A stretch of 64,000 bases of DNA from Apoderus coryli (GCA_911728435.2 OU452206.1:13918297-13982296); one strand, 5' to 3'; shown: positions 1 through 13,671, numbered from the stretch's first letter. The notes: a model not told the origin generated them from the letters alone. Numbers and translations: made by a program.

Positions 1-687
<687 letters not shown>

Positions 688-2616
688 TGTTTTATGAAAT
701 TTAGTTTCAAAAGTAACAATAATCCAATTTCAAAAGCAATTTTGTTTTTATTTAGAGAATTTAGGTTAAGTTAGGTTACTTGCAGTGCTGCCAGATGTAA
801 AATTGGGGAAGCGGTAGATTCGATGTATAAAAAACGGTAGATTTAGGTCAGATAGTCATATTCAAATTAAAACATTCTTTTCCAATATATTCCTTACTAG
901 AGCTATTAATTTAATAGGTTACCTATATAGGTTTGTCGATTTTTTGTTTCTTGCCTATTTTTATTTAATTTTTTTAACCTTCCTCACTTTGCAATTTTAC
1001 GGTAGAGTTTCGAACTTCTGCGGTAGTACGGTAAACAGTGTGAAAACGCTAGGTCTGGCAGCACTGTTTACTTGTTACAATGACATATGACATACATTAT
1101 AAATGACATTTCTTTTACGTCGTGAGTCGAATTCAAGCCATGACCGATTATAACAGGTTATAAACATTGTCTTTAAAAGGTTTATAAAGACAATGTTATA
1201 AACTTTATCCATTCACGCGACCCCGGTTATTTCCGGTTTCACTATAACCACAGCTAATGTGTTAGCTGTGCTATAACAGTGTCTTTAATTTAAAGACAAT
1301 GAGTATAATGACATGACGAAAAAGCCCTTCATGCCGTCATAGTTTCTTTGCGGATTAACCAAAAGTAACCCTGCCGATGAGCTGCGTTATTATCGGTCTT
1401 TAAAGACAATGGCTGTGAGCTGTGATATTATAACTGTAACATCAACACTCGGTTACTTCTCGCTCATTACCGCGGGCTAGAAACGATTTGAACCACGAAC
1501 GCAACTATGAAATTTGTATTAAATATCACGAATATTAAATTGGGTCTATGATAGGTATCTTTATGCTGTGCTATAATAACAATCGAAAATATTTTACAAA
1601 AATTAATATTTGGCATTCTTTTATCGAAAAAGTAATTGCTTCTACACTGAATTATTGATGATTGAAATATTGTAGCACAGCTAACATACACGACATACAC
1701 ACAATGTTTGCTGTGATTGTATTACTTATCCTTATCCTAATTTGAAATTACCATTGTAGACAATGAAATTACCTAGCCGCATTTCTTCTAATGTCTAAAT
1801 TTTATTTTAATCGGTAGCGGTAGACCTAAAACAATTTATTTACACTGTTGCGATTCAATCATTTTTCCTTGCTGTTGTCGGTTTTAAATTTACTTTTTAC
1901 TTTTTCTCAAATAAAAGCTTTTTTATCTTGAAACTAACTTGTATATTAGATATCTAAAATAATTATTAACGCAATGAATCAAAAATGTCGTCGAAAGTAC
2001 CATTGTCTTTATAAACACAATGAAAGTACTTTTGGAGGAATTGTTCGACAGTTCGACACTAACCTTTTCTTCGGTTGCTTGGCCATCTAGGATTTGACCT
2101 TTGGTATAGTCCTACAAACAATTTTCAATGTTACAGATTTTACTAATAAGACCTTATATTCATTTCACCAGAACTGAACAGATATAATTTGTAATAAAAT
2201 AGTGTACTTTCTTGCATATTATCGACGTGTGGGACATATTGGCAACGTAGCTATGTTTTTATGCGATGTAAGAAATTGTTTCGTGCAGTTTTGACAGCAA
2301 GCTTTATTCAATGTGTTTTGATATAATTATCATCTCGTATGTTTCCGATATTCCAACGAAAGTCAATCGGAAGATTTGTTCGTTCATTTTTCCTGTTCTC
2401 TTGTTTTTAGTTAGGAAATGGCGTCGTCTTAGGGAAGTTCTACGAATTTTTTTTGTAATTGTTATGACTTAAACGAAATACGTGATTTTGAATCGGCATT
2501 TTTTGTGTTTGTAAACAATTGTAACATAATATTTCGTTAATGATTAAACTAATGTGTTGTGTAGTGTAAGCGTACACGTCGCGTTATATCTACATACAAT
2601 TAACAAAAACCAAACA
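688..2616. promoter_or_regulatory. Divergent Elp3/Pcif1 upstream region
   Basis: No coding exon is recognisable here. Both flanking genes point outward, so their promoters must lie in this 1.9-kb stretch. I see no clear TATA box or CpG-rich block. The middle (about 1130-1420 and near 2000) holds short palindromes built on a CATTGTCTTTA / TAAAGACAATG arm pair, probably ends of non-autonomous DNA transposons. The 5' untranslated parts of both genes are expected near 700-800 and 2500-2616. Pcif1's start context CAAACAATG fits the insect consensus. Confidence 0.5.
1125..1415. repeat. Palindromic CATTGTCTTTA repeat cluster
   Basis: Inverted arms AACATTGTCTTTA (1163-1175) and TAAAGACAATGTT (1185-1197) form a 13-bp hairpin. 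Further copies of GTCTTTAA..TTAAAGAC follow at about 1274-1300 and 1397-1410. The flank near 1128 (AGTCGAATTC ... CCGATTATAAC) reappears reverse-complemented near 37375-37405 next to the same motif. This indicates one mobile-element family at both places. Related arms also occur near 2002, 36760-36815 and 37328. No coding capacity is seen, so it is best read as a MITE family. Confidence 0.5.
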
Positions 2617-5600
2617 ATGAATCAAGAAATTGAAGGTAAAATTAGTGAAGACCGCCAAGCTTGGCCCCCGATTGAGGGTAGTAACTTACAAATACCAGCC
2701 ATACCAGTTCAGCATCCACATATGCCTATTCCTCCAACGCCACAGGGACCTCCAGTTGTTAACCAAGGCTTGGAGTACGAACTACCGTTCGAGTTAGTGC
2801 AACAAGGATGGAAGAAATTTTGGTCAAAGCGGGAAAACCGTCCATATTTTTGGAACAAACTTACAGGTGAGAGCTTATGGGAAATGCCAATGGTCAAACA
2901 ATTTGATCCAGACCCATTGGGAATGTGTAGTCCGCCTGCAGCTCCATTACCACAGCCCATTCCAATACCGATGCCCACACCAATAGCAAAGCGGAGAGCT
3001 TCTGACGATTTGGCTGGACCACAAGTGAAGAAATTTGTATTGGCCGGACCATGGGATTTGGATGTTCCAACAAATGTGATAATTTTGGAACGGGCACCAT
3101 GTTCCTATATGCATTCCCATCCAGAAATTGAAGTTTATCGGTGTAGTTTATTGGCGAAATTGCGACAGTGTTACCAAGAATTATGCCATTCGAGGGAGGC
3201 GATTGACGCTCCGAAGGACTCGTTCAACAGGTGGTTGATGGAAAGAAAAGTTATTGACACTGGTAGGTACCTACCACTACTATAAAAAGATACAATACAA
3301 AGTTAGGAGTATGTCTTCATAGGGTATTTAACAGTTTATTAATGAAAGTGATTAATAATTATTGTTTAAAATATATTTTAAAACTTTGTGCTTAAAATTT
3401 TTTGAAAAAAAAGTTGAAAAAACACCCTGTACATCAATAAATTACTGTTTTACCATCAAGAATGAATCATGAACTTTTGATCATTTACACCTTAGAGCAC
3501 TAACTTCTGGGAGAGTCTAGGTTCTTTTGGATAGATTCTTGCTTGGTATGAATTGACTGTGGATACAGTACACTTAATACTTGGAAATTATATTAAAAGC
3601 TGATACCTAAACAATAACAATGATAGAAAATGTCAGTGTAAGTTGAATTCAATATTTCGAATAAATCACTAAGTATCACTATAATAGGTATAAAACATTT
3701 TTCATTGCAATTAAGATAGAATTCAATGGGCATTGATTGCAATGTTTACGAGCAGAATGCTTAGAACTGAACATAATAAAATAAAAATGCTTGAGCAGCA
3801 TGATGTCATTTTTGAAATTGTTGACTAGGTTATTTCAAGAAACTCTAGACAAAATCCCTTCGACAAGTGCTTAATATTTTGCTTGCAAACAAAATTTCAT
3901 GGTTTTTCGATGGGGTAAATTTATGCAATCCCACTTTCAATTTTCAGTAGATCATTCAAAGGTTGAAACAACATTTTCAGGGTTCGACGCACTTTTGCCA
4001 AGCAATTGTTATCCAGAAATATCCCTCTCGATGTATCGAGAAATAATGAATGATATCCCCATAAAATTAGTGAGACCGAAGTTCACAGGCGATGCAAGAA
4101 AACAGTTGTCTCGATACGCAGAAGCAGCGAAGAAAATTATGGAATCACGAAACGCGGAAGCAGAAAGTCGAAAAGTTGTCAAATGGAATGTAGATGAGAC
4201 TTTCCAGTGGTTGAGGAAGACAGTTGGTGCTACTTATGATGATTTTCAGGTACTTTAATTATAATCACGTTACGAAATTTGAAACTATCTGTTGTGCCCG
4301 TGGTTGTAAATTGAGTGGTATTATCCCTACAGGATCGATTAGCACATTTAAAACAACAATGTCAACCCCACCTCACCGATACGGTGAAATCGTCTGTAGA
4401 AGGTATTTGCTTAAAACTCTACAATTTGTCTTGTGAATATGCGAGAAAAGTACGGGAAAAGACCAATGTCATACTTAAAGAAGTTGCCGTCGAGCTGCCA
4501 CCACCTGTTCATATGCAGACAACGAGGAAAGTTTGGTTAGTAGTTTTGAAATCCTTAAGATATTGAATATGTTTATGTTTCTATAATTTTTCCTTAGGTG
4601 TTACCCAGTACAGTTTTCTATTGGTTGTCCCAGACTGCCAGTTGTTGAATATTTACCCGAATCAGGACGAGATCAAGCTTTGTTGCGATTTCAGGGTGAT
4701 ACGCTAGCTATTAATAGCGCTCACCTACAAAAATTGGTAAGTCTTGTAATTGTAAACTGTTCAAATGAAGATTTTTGGAAACATTAGCCAGTAATTTTGT
4801 TTTTGTACAAAACAAATAAACGAATGCATGTTTCCCTTTGGTATAGAAATTTTGCATTGTGAACGCGGTAAAAAGAATTTGAGAGGAAGACGGATATAAC
4901 CATATTGAAGTCCCTTGAGACCATTTCCAGATGAAAGTCTCTCTCTGCAAAAGCTCATAGTTATAAATATAGTCAATCGGTCTTCACGGCCGATCTTAAA
5001 ATGAACATAACGGAGAAATCGGTGCTGAACCCGTTCTATATAGGCAACGTGAGCGTATGATGAGCTCCATACAGCAGAGGCATATTCCAAGTGTGGCCTC
5101 ACCAGCTCTGTGTATAATGCTAATACTGCGAAAGGAACAACGCCTGATGAATCCAAGCATCTTTGCGGATCTTGACACTGAACGCTTGATATGTTCAACA
5201 TAATTTAATGAAAAATCCAGGTAAACTCCGAGATCCTTGACCTACACTCCAGAAATACTTTTGTGAAAGAGGCACCCGGCTACGGTTAAAATTAATGAAG
5301 AAACACTTGGATACATTCAAATCTAACCCATTCGTCTCGCACCAATGTACAAAACTGAGAATATCCTGAATTAGATGGGCCCCCAACACCCCTATAGCAC
5401 TTCAGATCGTCGGCAAAGAGCCCAATTTCGCTACGCATGAAGCATTGTTTGATATCATTAATTAATAAATTGAATAACAAGGGTCCCAGGATACACCCTT
5501 GATGAACACCAGAAGAAACCAATATGAATCTGGAGTGAAACTCGTTCACCTAGACAAACTGCGTTCTATCAGACAGATAGCTCTCCATCCAGTTAACATA

Positions 5601-8600
5601 GGCGTAGATACCCCAGGGACCTTGAGCTTACCAATGAGAATCCGATGGTTGACGCTATCGAAGGCCTTGGAGAAATTGATGTATAGCGCATGAACTTGAT
5701 ATCCATCCTCCCAAGTCAGGAATAAGTAGTAAATTCAAGGAGATTTAGCTCAGTGGACTTAGCCGGGCGAAACCAGAACTGTTCCAGATCACCAAGGGCT
5801 CCAGAATGGCAGTCAGAACGACGTGTTACCTGGAGAAATTGATGTATACCGCATGAACTTGATATCCATCCTCCCAAGCCAGGAATAAGTAGTAAATTCA
5901 AGGAGATTTAGCTCAGTGGATTTAGCCGGGCGAAACCAGAACTGTTCCAGATCACGAAGGGCTCCAGAATGGCAGTCAGATGACGTGTTACCAGAGCTTG
6001 GGAATTGATTTCAAGATGCTGCCCGACTTGAAAATAGGAGTGATGAAACTGATCTTGCATTTGTCAGGAAAGGTGCCCGATTGAATTATTGACGCCTGGT
6101 AAGGGGGAAGCCACAATTTTTGAGAAATACAATATAATCCCATCAGAACCTGCTGATTTCCTCTCCCTCAAGTTTGTGAGAGCGTGGAAAACACTTGAGA
6201 TAGATATGTGATACTCGGAAATTTTAACAAAGCTGCCATCAACACCCTCATTCGGAAAGACAAGACGTTTGTCGGTATATACCCACTCGAAATACGCAGC
6301 GAATAAATCTGCACCTGTCTGTCCCGCAACTCCCGTGTAGTCTCCCCAAGACAGACGTGTGGGAAGCTCAAAATAATTTCTCTTGGAATTGATGAACCTC
6401 CAAAAAGGCCCTATGTTACAGTTACAGTTCATCTTTAACAGACCGAGTGAATAACGTATAACAATCACGAGAAAGCGTAATCGGACTGCAAGCCAGACAT
6501 CTTGAAAAGCCTGTTTCACCGGGCATATTGCCTGCTCACACTAGATGTCGCCAAAAACATCTTGTCATACAATTTAATTTCCAATATGTTAGAGCTTCCA
6601 AGAATTTCTTTAATAATTAATTTTTATTGAATTTTAATGTATTTTTGTTTTCAGGAACATTTATATAGGCATAGTTGTTTCGATGACAGAAAATTCGACT
6701 TATTCATACCCCGTGTATGGGTGATGTTGAAACGTTATGCAACATTTCTAGGAGTGAATCCTTCGTTAAACAATGCGAATAGTGATGTTCATGAAACGCA
6801 ATCCTCATTGCCGGTTACGGTGTTGGAATGTCTTAATCGAACTTTTGGTGTTACGTTCGAATGTTTTGCATCGCCACTTAACTGTTACTTCAAACAGTAT
6901 TGTTCAGCGTTTGCTGATTGTGACTCCTACTTTGGCAGCAGGGGGTAAGTAAGGATTGATATTTAAAATCTCAGGAACCCTGGCGTTTAATGGCAGTCCA
7001 TTAAGACTACACCAATCCTCCACAGCCGCAAGAGCATACTGAACCTGAACGCAGTCCTCATAGGATTCAACAGGAGCAAACAATTTAAGATCGTCAGCAA
7101 AAAACAATCTCTGGACATGTAGATAATCACTCAGCTCGTCTATAAAAATTAAAAACAAGAGTTGGCCCAAATTTGACCTCCGAGGAACACCCGAAGAAGC
7201 CTCATAGTTACGTACTGCCTTCTATCGCGCAGATATGACGAAAATAGTGACCTCAAACTGCCAACGAATTCACAATGCCCAAGCCTATCAAAAGCCTTAG
7301 CAAAATCCGTATATATAACATCAAATATGTATGTTATAGGTCGTTCCTCAACTTAAAAGCAGTGTCAGGTTCCTTCGAAGCGAATCCCCCATATTGCGAA
7401 GAACTAATGGAAGCATCAGTCAACCATATGGAGCGATTACTTCACGACAGTCCAGAACCGCTTAGTTTCGTTGTACTGATGCCGGATTTTAGAGAACCTA
7501 CACCAGTAGCTTTGGTCAGATTGGAGTCGAGTCAATACAAACGCAAACAGGTGACGATACCGGCATACGAACACGAAGTTCGACATGGGTTCCAACATGT
7601 ACTTACGAGGTAGGAAGTGATTCATTTTTAGTTTGTATTTTGATTTATTTGCAGCTTTTTCAGAACTGTATTTTATTAGGGTGGGTTTTCCGCGCTATTT
7701 AGGTACCTGCTTTGGTTTTAAATTTAAAAATTATGTAAAGAATGAGGAATTTTAACAATTATTGATGTAAAATTTTTGGCTAAATCATTATATGCAGCTT
7801 TTTACAAAAATAAGACACTGAAATGCATACAAAATCCAAAATATGCACTTTGCATAAATGCCCTTTTTTACTTATAACTTTGAATAGAAATACAAATGAA
7901 GTATGAGAACTCTTAGATCAATATTTTTAAAATAAATGTAAAACTATCTTTTTCAGTATGATAACTCTTAGTATAATGCCGATATTATATTATAGTGTTT
8001 TGGTGTTCTATCCTCTGGTTACTACCTGTGTTTTCATTTTGTGTGCATGTGTGTATTATTGAATTATTAAATTGTTTTTTTCTTGTTTTGGGGGTTGAGT
8101 AGAATAGCCGTGGTGCTAGACTTCGCCTCCAGTAACAAGATTTTTTTTGTAATGTAATTTTGATTTTAGTTGATTGGTATGAAATAAAGACGTTTTATTA
8201 TTATTATTATTATTATAAGCATATGTAGGATCAGAACTTTTTAGGGTCATTTTGAATCTGAGCTTCCGTTTCTTTTATATAGTCCTCCTGGGACCTATCG
8301 ATCTCAGACTAAGGGCTCTAAATTCAGTTAAATTGGCAATATCTCCCGTATACCCCTTCCAGAGCGTAGACTTCTGCTTAATACCATGCACAATGCCAAC
8401 AGTAATCCAAGGTGGATATGTGCAATGTCTAGCATGAAAGACAGGAACTGTCGAATTTTTATTGAAGCCACATGACTTCCACGTCCATATCTTGTAATTA
8501 TCATATCGCGATAACGGTCGCCATCTACTGTCATTGCCTAACCAACTCCTTTTTCTAATTCCACAACAACTAGTTACACTTGGTTGCATTTATATCGCAA

Positions 8601-9285
8601 CAACCACTTGTGGATTTTCTAATCCCCAAATTGACAATTAACGAGGGTATCAAGATGAAAATGAGCCACATGTTGTTTCATAGTCGGTTGAAGAAACTCT
8701 CTTCCTTGTGCATGGTCAGTAAGCTTTAGTTCCTGAGTCCATGGCAGTTTGGAAGCATGAAGATGCAAAACTTCTGTGAGAATAAATGAGCTTATCGAAA
8801 TGTTCTATTCTTGCCAGGTACGATCTCGAACTGCTTCAATGTTATGTGGTAAACGACTGGTCGAAGGACGGCCAGAATCCTTACGATCCTTGATTTTTCA
8901 ATGAATTGCTTCACAGTAGATGAAGTTAATCACAATTCCGACAATATTTAAGACGACTGCAGTGACTTGAATATTCTGAATAATGTGCTCTGGACATGCT
9001 GAACAATTTAATGGACAAAATCTCTTGAACCATTAGAGAATTATTTTTCTTATATTGAGCTTTATCTCTAGATCAGAATTGAATATACGTTGCAATCATG
9101 GGACTGTGATCGTATGGCTTCAAAATGCTGCCGGTCATCAGCGTTGGGAGCCAACGGAAGACAGAGTACAAGCGTTACTCGAGGCTTTCCGACCGGGCAG
9201 GGAGCGTGAACGTGATCGGCAAGAGCTTCTCAGTCCAACTCGACAAGGTAGTACATCGGATAAACAGGATGTGATAGTACACTAA
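2617..9285 (+). CDS. Pcif1: mRNA cap-adenosine N6-methyltransferase PCIF1, complete, 7 exons
   Basis: Exons: 2617-3262, 3981-4249, 4333-4535, 4598-4736, 6655-6944, 7340-7609, 9072-9285 (stop TAA). All have GT-AG junctions and the joined frame is open for 676 codons, close to the vertebrate length of about 700. A WW domain spans residues 65-91 (W65, Y77, W88, P91) and binds the phosphorylated Pol II C-terminal domain in this family. Later blocks match PCIF1: [59 protein letters not shown] and SPEPLSFVV. The methyltransferase motif is NPPY at residues 531-534 (7383-7394), where vertebrates have NPPF. The enzyme makes m6Am next to the mRNA cap in the nucleus. Introns 4, 5 and 6 carry minus-strand transposon pieces. 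The ATG at 2617 is chosen as the first in-frame ATG with a good context. No canonical AATAAA is obvious downstream. Confidence 0.95.
4755..6530 (-). mobile_element. Degenerate non-LTR retrotransposon (RT) inside Pcif1 intron 4
   Basis: Minus-strand frames carry reverse-transcriptase blocks broken by stops and frameshifts. Read 5' to 3', these are an [10 protein letters not shown] linker (about 6150), a [20 protein letters not shown] block, [10 protein letters not shown] (the catalytic F-ADD motif, about 5405) and a carboxyl region with [11 protein letters not shown] and the [10 protein letters not shown] pattern (about 5040-5100). This block order is that of jockey/CR1-type LINEs. No intact frame survives, and an endonuclease domain was not found. 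Antisense to Pcif1, it accounts for nearly all of the 1.9-kb intron. Confidence 0.85.
5668..5992. repeat. Tandem duplication, 163 + 162 bp, inside the LINE
   Basis: The segment starting TGGAGAAATTGATGTATA at 5668 is repeated from 5831. The second unit ends at 5992 with the same GACGTGTTACC as the first. The two units differ at only a handful of positions. The duplication is confined to the dead LINE and so postdates or accompanied its decay. Confidence 0.85.
6945..7335 (-). mobile_element. RT fragment filling Pcif1 intron 5
   Basis: Minus-strand translation gives a short [14 protein letters not shown] block (7330-7275) and then [15 protein letters not shown] and [13 protein letters not shown]. 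These are reverse-transcriptase blocks A to C of a jockey/CR1-like LINE, with the catalytic F-ADD motif near 7090-7105. Stops and frameshifts separate the pieces. The fragment begins almost at the exon 5 donor and ends next to the exon 6 acceptor, so the intron is essentially the insertion. Confidence 0.8.
8090..8217 (+). mobile_element. 3' end of a LINE with (TTA)n tail
   Basis: A G-rich block (GGGGGTTGAGTAGAATAG) is followed by a GAAATAAAGACG signal-like word and then about nine TTA repeats, ending at 8217. Simple-repeat tails after an AATAAA word are typical of the 3' ends of the LINE families seen elsewhere in this window. There is no coding part. Confidence 0.55.
8250..8960 (-). pseudogene. 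Dead Tc3-like / DUF4817-type transposase remnant in Pcif1 intron 6
   Basis: Minus-strand frames give scattered pieces of a Tc1/mariner-superfamily transposase. Around 8900-8830 there is a helix-turn-helix linker (SGRPSTS-like, then [12 protein letters not shown]). Around 8760-8680 there is [15 protein letters not shown], and around 8535-8500 [16 protein letters not shown], which resembles the TVNG-RYRAMI block of insect Tc3-like transposases. Many frameshifts and stops break it. Terminal repeats were not found. Confidence 0.6.
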
Positions 9286-11284
9286 ATTTAATTAGAGGCA
9301 ATGAACGAGATTAGTAAAAAAAAACATAACTCTGTAGTATAACTACTGTTATTAGAAAATTGTATTTCATATTGAAATTTATATCACGAATCTATGCATT
9401 TTTTATTTATATGTTAACAGAGTTTTTTATGTATATTTTTTTATATATGGAAAGGGTTTGGATGATTTATTTAGAGATAGAACCAAAAATGTTGAAATTG
9501 GCGTTAAGATTTTAATTTTAAATTATATTTATACAAATATAGCTTATCTTAGAAAAGCCCTCGATATACATTTTAAGAGTATTCAATATTCTTCTAATTC
9601 TTTAACGTTCAATCCATGCATTATTATAACGGTTCGTAAAATATACAACAAGATCGCGGTATGAGTGGTAAAAGATGAAATTAACTTCTTGTAAATAATA
9701 CCTTCAAAAAAATGTTTCCTTTGTCTCTGAACAATTCGTCTTGCATTCTTCATTATTGGGAAAGATCTCCGGTATTTCTTTCTTCTGGTATGATGATTTG
9801 ATCTTTAGGTACCGAGGGTCTGTTGTGGCTCATACCTATTTATATTTCACCCAGCAGCACTACTTCTACAGGGACAATTAACACTGGGAACCCTCCAAGA
9901 GACCCAACCTTGTGAAATGATAATTCAAACCCAATGACTAGTGTATACTCCAACCAGGCAGATCTACTCATACCCAACAACTACCTGACCCTTGATTTCG
10001 ATGGGTTAATGAACTCTTTCGAATGCACTAACCCTGGTCGTCGACAGTCTAACTAACACAATGCAGCCAACGCAACATGAATGGACATTTTTGTCCCACA
10101 GAAAGAGTTCTTAAGTCAATTTCCTATTATTTGATTTTAAATACCGCCGCGCCGGTTAATGGTCCAGGCGTAATCTTATTGTTCCAAAATAAAGAGTCGC
10201 CTTGAACGTTTGACTACCACAGCTTTAATTGTTCAGGCGGTGGCGTATTATTTTTATGTAACTGTTTGTAGTCTTGATGGGATTCTGTTTTTTTGGAAAG
10301 GGTCCGTTCGACATAAGTTCCCGGTTTCGCTGCAGCCTCATGGGCTTCTGATGAAAAGTCCCCGTATTTCATGCCACCCATTCTAACGACGCTGTGTCCT
10401 CCACTAACTTGTGATTCTGTGTTGGGTGTCAATATGGGCCGGCGCAATAAGCGCATGCCCAAAAGTAGCGCTGTTTATTGTTGCACACTGTTTCTTGATG
10501 ATTACTCCAAGTCTGATCGACTAATTACAGTCTTCTGTACATCATACATAAGTGGAACAACTATCATGAATATTTCGGCATTCGATTCCCGACATTAACC
10601 TTGCGCTGTACCTTACTGATGTCAAGAAATGAATGAAATACTGTATGCCAAATTTAAGGGTGCCTTCCTGTTTAATAGTTCGATAATTTTGTGTAGGTAC
10701 CTTAAAAATTGTCATATTGCAGTCTGTTGTCTTTGAGAAACATTGCTTAGCCTTTTCTGTTTCCCACTTTTCAGCACATTGAAACAAGCCAAAGCAAAAT
10801 TTAGTGATTTTCATTTGGGTTGTCATATAAAGACAAGGGTAGTTTGCATAGTGTGTCGTATAAGGAGATTCAGGACCACTAGAAGGATCGAACCACGAAA
10901 AGTGCAATAATTTGATGTCTGAATTTGAACGACCAATATGTAACCTTATTTACCAAATGCTATTTAGTAAAAGTTTGGAACCAAAAATTTATGAAATTAT
11001 TGATACAAATTTTCCTCACAAATCTTGGAAATTATATACTTAATAATATAAAATATTTAGGAGGCAATTTTAAGAAAAAAAACTTCACATACCTAACCGT
11101 TTTAAATTTTTAGGTACAGGGTGTAAAAGTTTTCAAAAATATATTTTTTGATATCTCTGTGATATTTGGTACGCAACTATCTTTTCTATATCGAAATAAA
11201 ACCGTGCCAGGTCAACCCATGCGCCTGCAATCGATTGTAACAGTTCCGAAGCAGTTTCATGACGATACAAAACCGTGAGGTTGG
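9286..11284. other. Spacer downstream of Pcif1 with old dispersed repeats
   Basis: No gene is recognised. A segment near 9940-10040 (CCAACCAGGC, ATCTACTCATACC, GGTTAATGAACTC) is repeated near 14998-15080. Two open minus-strand stretches, 10214-10462 (82 codons) and 10542-10907 (121 codons), show no family I recognise. The second is cysteine-rich and lacks neighbouring splice-linked coding sequence, so it is left unassigned. An ACAGGGTG word near 11116 and its complement near 12231 may be ends of an older DNA transposon into which the hAT element at 11293 inserted. Confidence 0.4.
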
Positions 11285-11292
11285 AACGAACC

Positions 11293-12005
11293 TAGTGATG
11301 CACGGTCCGAATATTACCATCAGAATTTCCAGTTATATTACGTAATATTACCTCTACCATCCGGTAACGTTACATTGTTACTGTAATATTTCCGAAAAAT
11401 TTCGCTAATTTTCGGGGTAATATTCCCGGTAATATTCGCTTCAATATTACGTTAAAGTTGGTACCTAACGGTCTTACTGCTTGTTTCAACATGCTGCAAC
11501 ACGTCTAGTGATAGCTGTTGCTTAGTTCTTACGCCATCGCTATAATATGTGAAGCTCGTTTACATACGAACTAATCGGAAATTCTTACACAATAACCGTG
11601 CCGAAATGAAAAATGTTGCATTAATGACCCCATCAACAGTTACAAATACTTTTAATGAAACTGAATCTGATTTATCCGAGGATTTGTCTGCGGATGAGGG
11701 TTTAGCAAATAATGACTAAATATTTATTTTTACCGACTGAAAACTATTTTTATCATATGTATCTATTCTTTGGCCTATCTAAGAATTGTGTGAATTATAT
11801 AGTTTCAGATTTCAGTTTATTTTGTGTTTTATTGACCTTTTAGAGCCATATAGGTAATTGAGGCAATTATTGTTTAATTTGTTAAAGCTTCTTTGCATAT
11901 TGTAAAACCAGCTTTTTCTAAGTTGTTCAGCAATATTACCTAAAATTACGTAATATTTCCAATGTTCTTACCAAAAAATAAATTACCGGTAATTTTGCAT
12001 CACTA
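11293..12005. mobile_element. Non-autonomous hAT element, 713 bp, with 8-bp target duplication
   Basis: The termini are TAGTGATGCA (11293-11302) and TGCATCACTA (11996-12005), a perfect 10-bp inverted pair. They are flanked on both sides by the same 8 bp, AACGAACC (11285-11292 and 12006-12013). An 8-bp duplication with such tips is diagnostic of the hAT superfamily. The subterminal zones are packed with AATATTACCGG / CCGGTAATATT words, plausible transposase-binding repeats. A short open stretch near 11605-11718 is acidic and too small for a transposase, so the copy must have been mobilised in trans. Confidence 0.92.
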
Positions 12006-13671
12006 AACGAACCTATAAAAAACTGTTTTAATTAACCTCAATAAGCACTGATTTAATTAGACCACCGCGTGTTACAATGTAATAATATACTCGTAAACAC
12101 ACAAATCGACTGGAACTCCACGTTGCCAATATATATTATGTATACTAAAAGTTATGTGGAATTCTAAAAATTTTCACGTACCAAATGAGATATCACTATG
12201 ATAATTTAAGACGTTGGTGCATAAGAAAGAAACACCCTCTATAAGGAAATTTGTGTCCCAAAAGTTGTTAAAGCTAAATATATTTTACGAATTGTATCAT
12301 AATATTTTTATATATTCTAAACGTTTTACTATACAAATCGTTTTTTGGGTTCGAGGATATTGGTTGGTTTTGGATAAACGTATCTTAGTTATTAAAAAAA
12401 GTACCTGATAAATGTATGGTTCATTAAATTGTAGGCAGCTACTAAAAAAATTAACGCTTTTTTACTAATCATCCTATTGGTCTCGATACCTACCAAAAAA
12501 GTAAAGGTTATAGCTGGATATTTATACTACAGTGCATATATCAAATGAAGTTTTTTTGCTACATCTACCATGGTCTTCCCGATGATTGTTGTTCAGCCCC
12601 AGACCAGTAAATCCCCATTCTACCTTTAATTCACAGTAGATTTTTCAAATATAAGCGACTAGAGCGTTGATCCACTCTTTCTTGCTCTCATACAGATGAC
12701 TAACCACTTTAGAGAAGAAGAAATATGTAAATTTGAACTCGATACTAGTCAATTGGAACTTTTCAAACTTTGAGAACGTATTGGACAACAAAAGCGAAAG
12801 TATCAGTATATTCATAATCAGTGACGGTGATAATGATTAATTACTTTAGAAGGCATTCTCACTATGTCATTTCGTTCTTTAAAACTTTAGGTTTAGTAAG
12901 TGGCACTTTGCTAACTTCCAGCTTTGGATCTCGCTAATACCTTAAAACAGTGCATTTATTATTTTTATTTTGGCGGTTCATAAAATATCGATCGATATCA
13001 GTAGTTCGCCGTGCTTTAAGATAATACTGATTCGATATTGTGGGATTCGATCTTCTAAACTGGTTCGCTCGCGAACTACACAACTCTAGTCTGTTAGGAC
13101 ACAGTCTTGAAGAGCAGGAGCCGCGAGTTTGAATCTCATCGGACTGGCTAATGTAACCCACAACTTATCAGAAAAACCCTTGAAATTGTTACAAAACAAA
13201 CATGTATTATACATATCCGGCTATATTATTTACAGTTTAATTATATCAGAAATGTATATAGTATATCTATGAATATTATAATATTAGAATTAGTTACAGA
13301 TTTATGAAGAGTTTAGTGAACAAATTATATTTAAGAAGTTTTGTGTTTTAAATTTGTATAAAAATAATTATTACATAATGTTTATGTAAGTAACTTAACG
13401 AAAGTAACGAAACGTTTTATATTTGCTTTTTTGTACATTAAATAAATATATTAATATTATGCGTACCGTACGACATTCTGATGTGTACTTTAGAATATGT
13501 CTAAAAAGTAAGTGTTGTGAAACTTAACATTATTTTATATTTTTGGATACACGAGACTTAGTACCAAACTGGTTGCAATTTTTTTTTCAAATTTATATGT
13601 ATTATTAATAAATTACTTATATTGTTTGTATATATTTCTTTTCATAAACATGTAGGGATCACATTTTTCAA

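Noticed and set aside
10214..10907. Two minus-strand open frames that look protein-like (KFCFGLFQCAEKWETEKAKQ; MGMRLLRRPILTPNTESQVS)
   Set aside because: I could not match them to any family or connect them by splice sites. Reported as unassigned spacer rather than genes.
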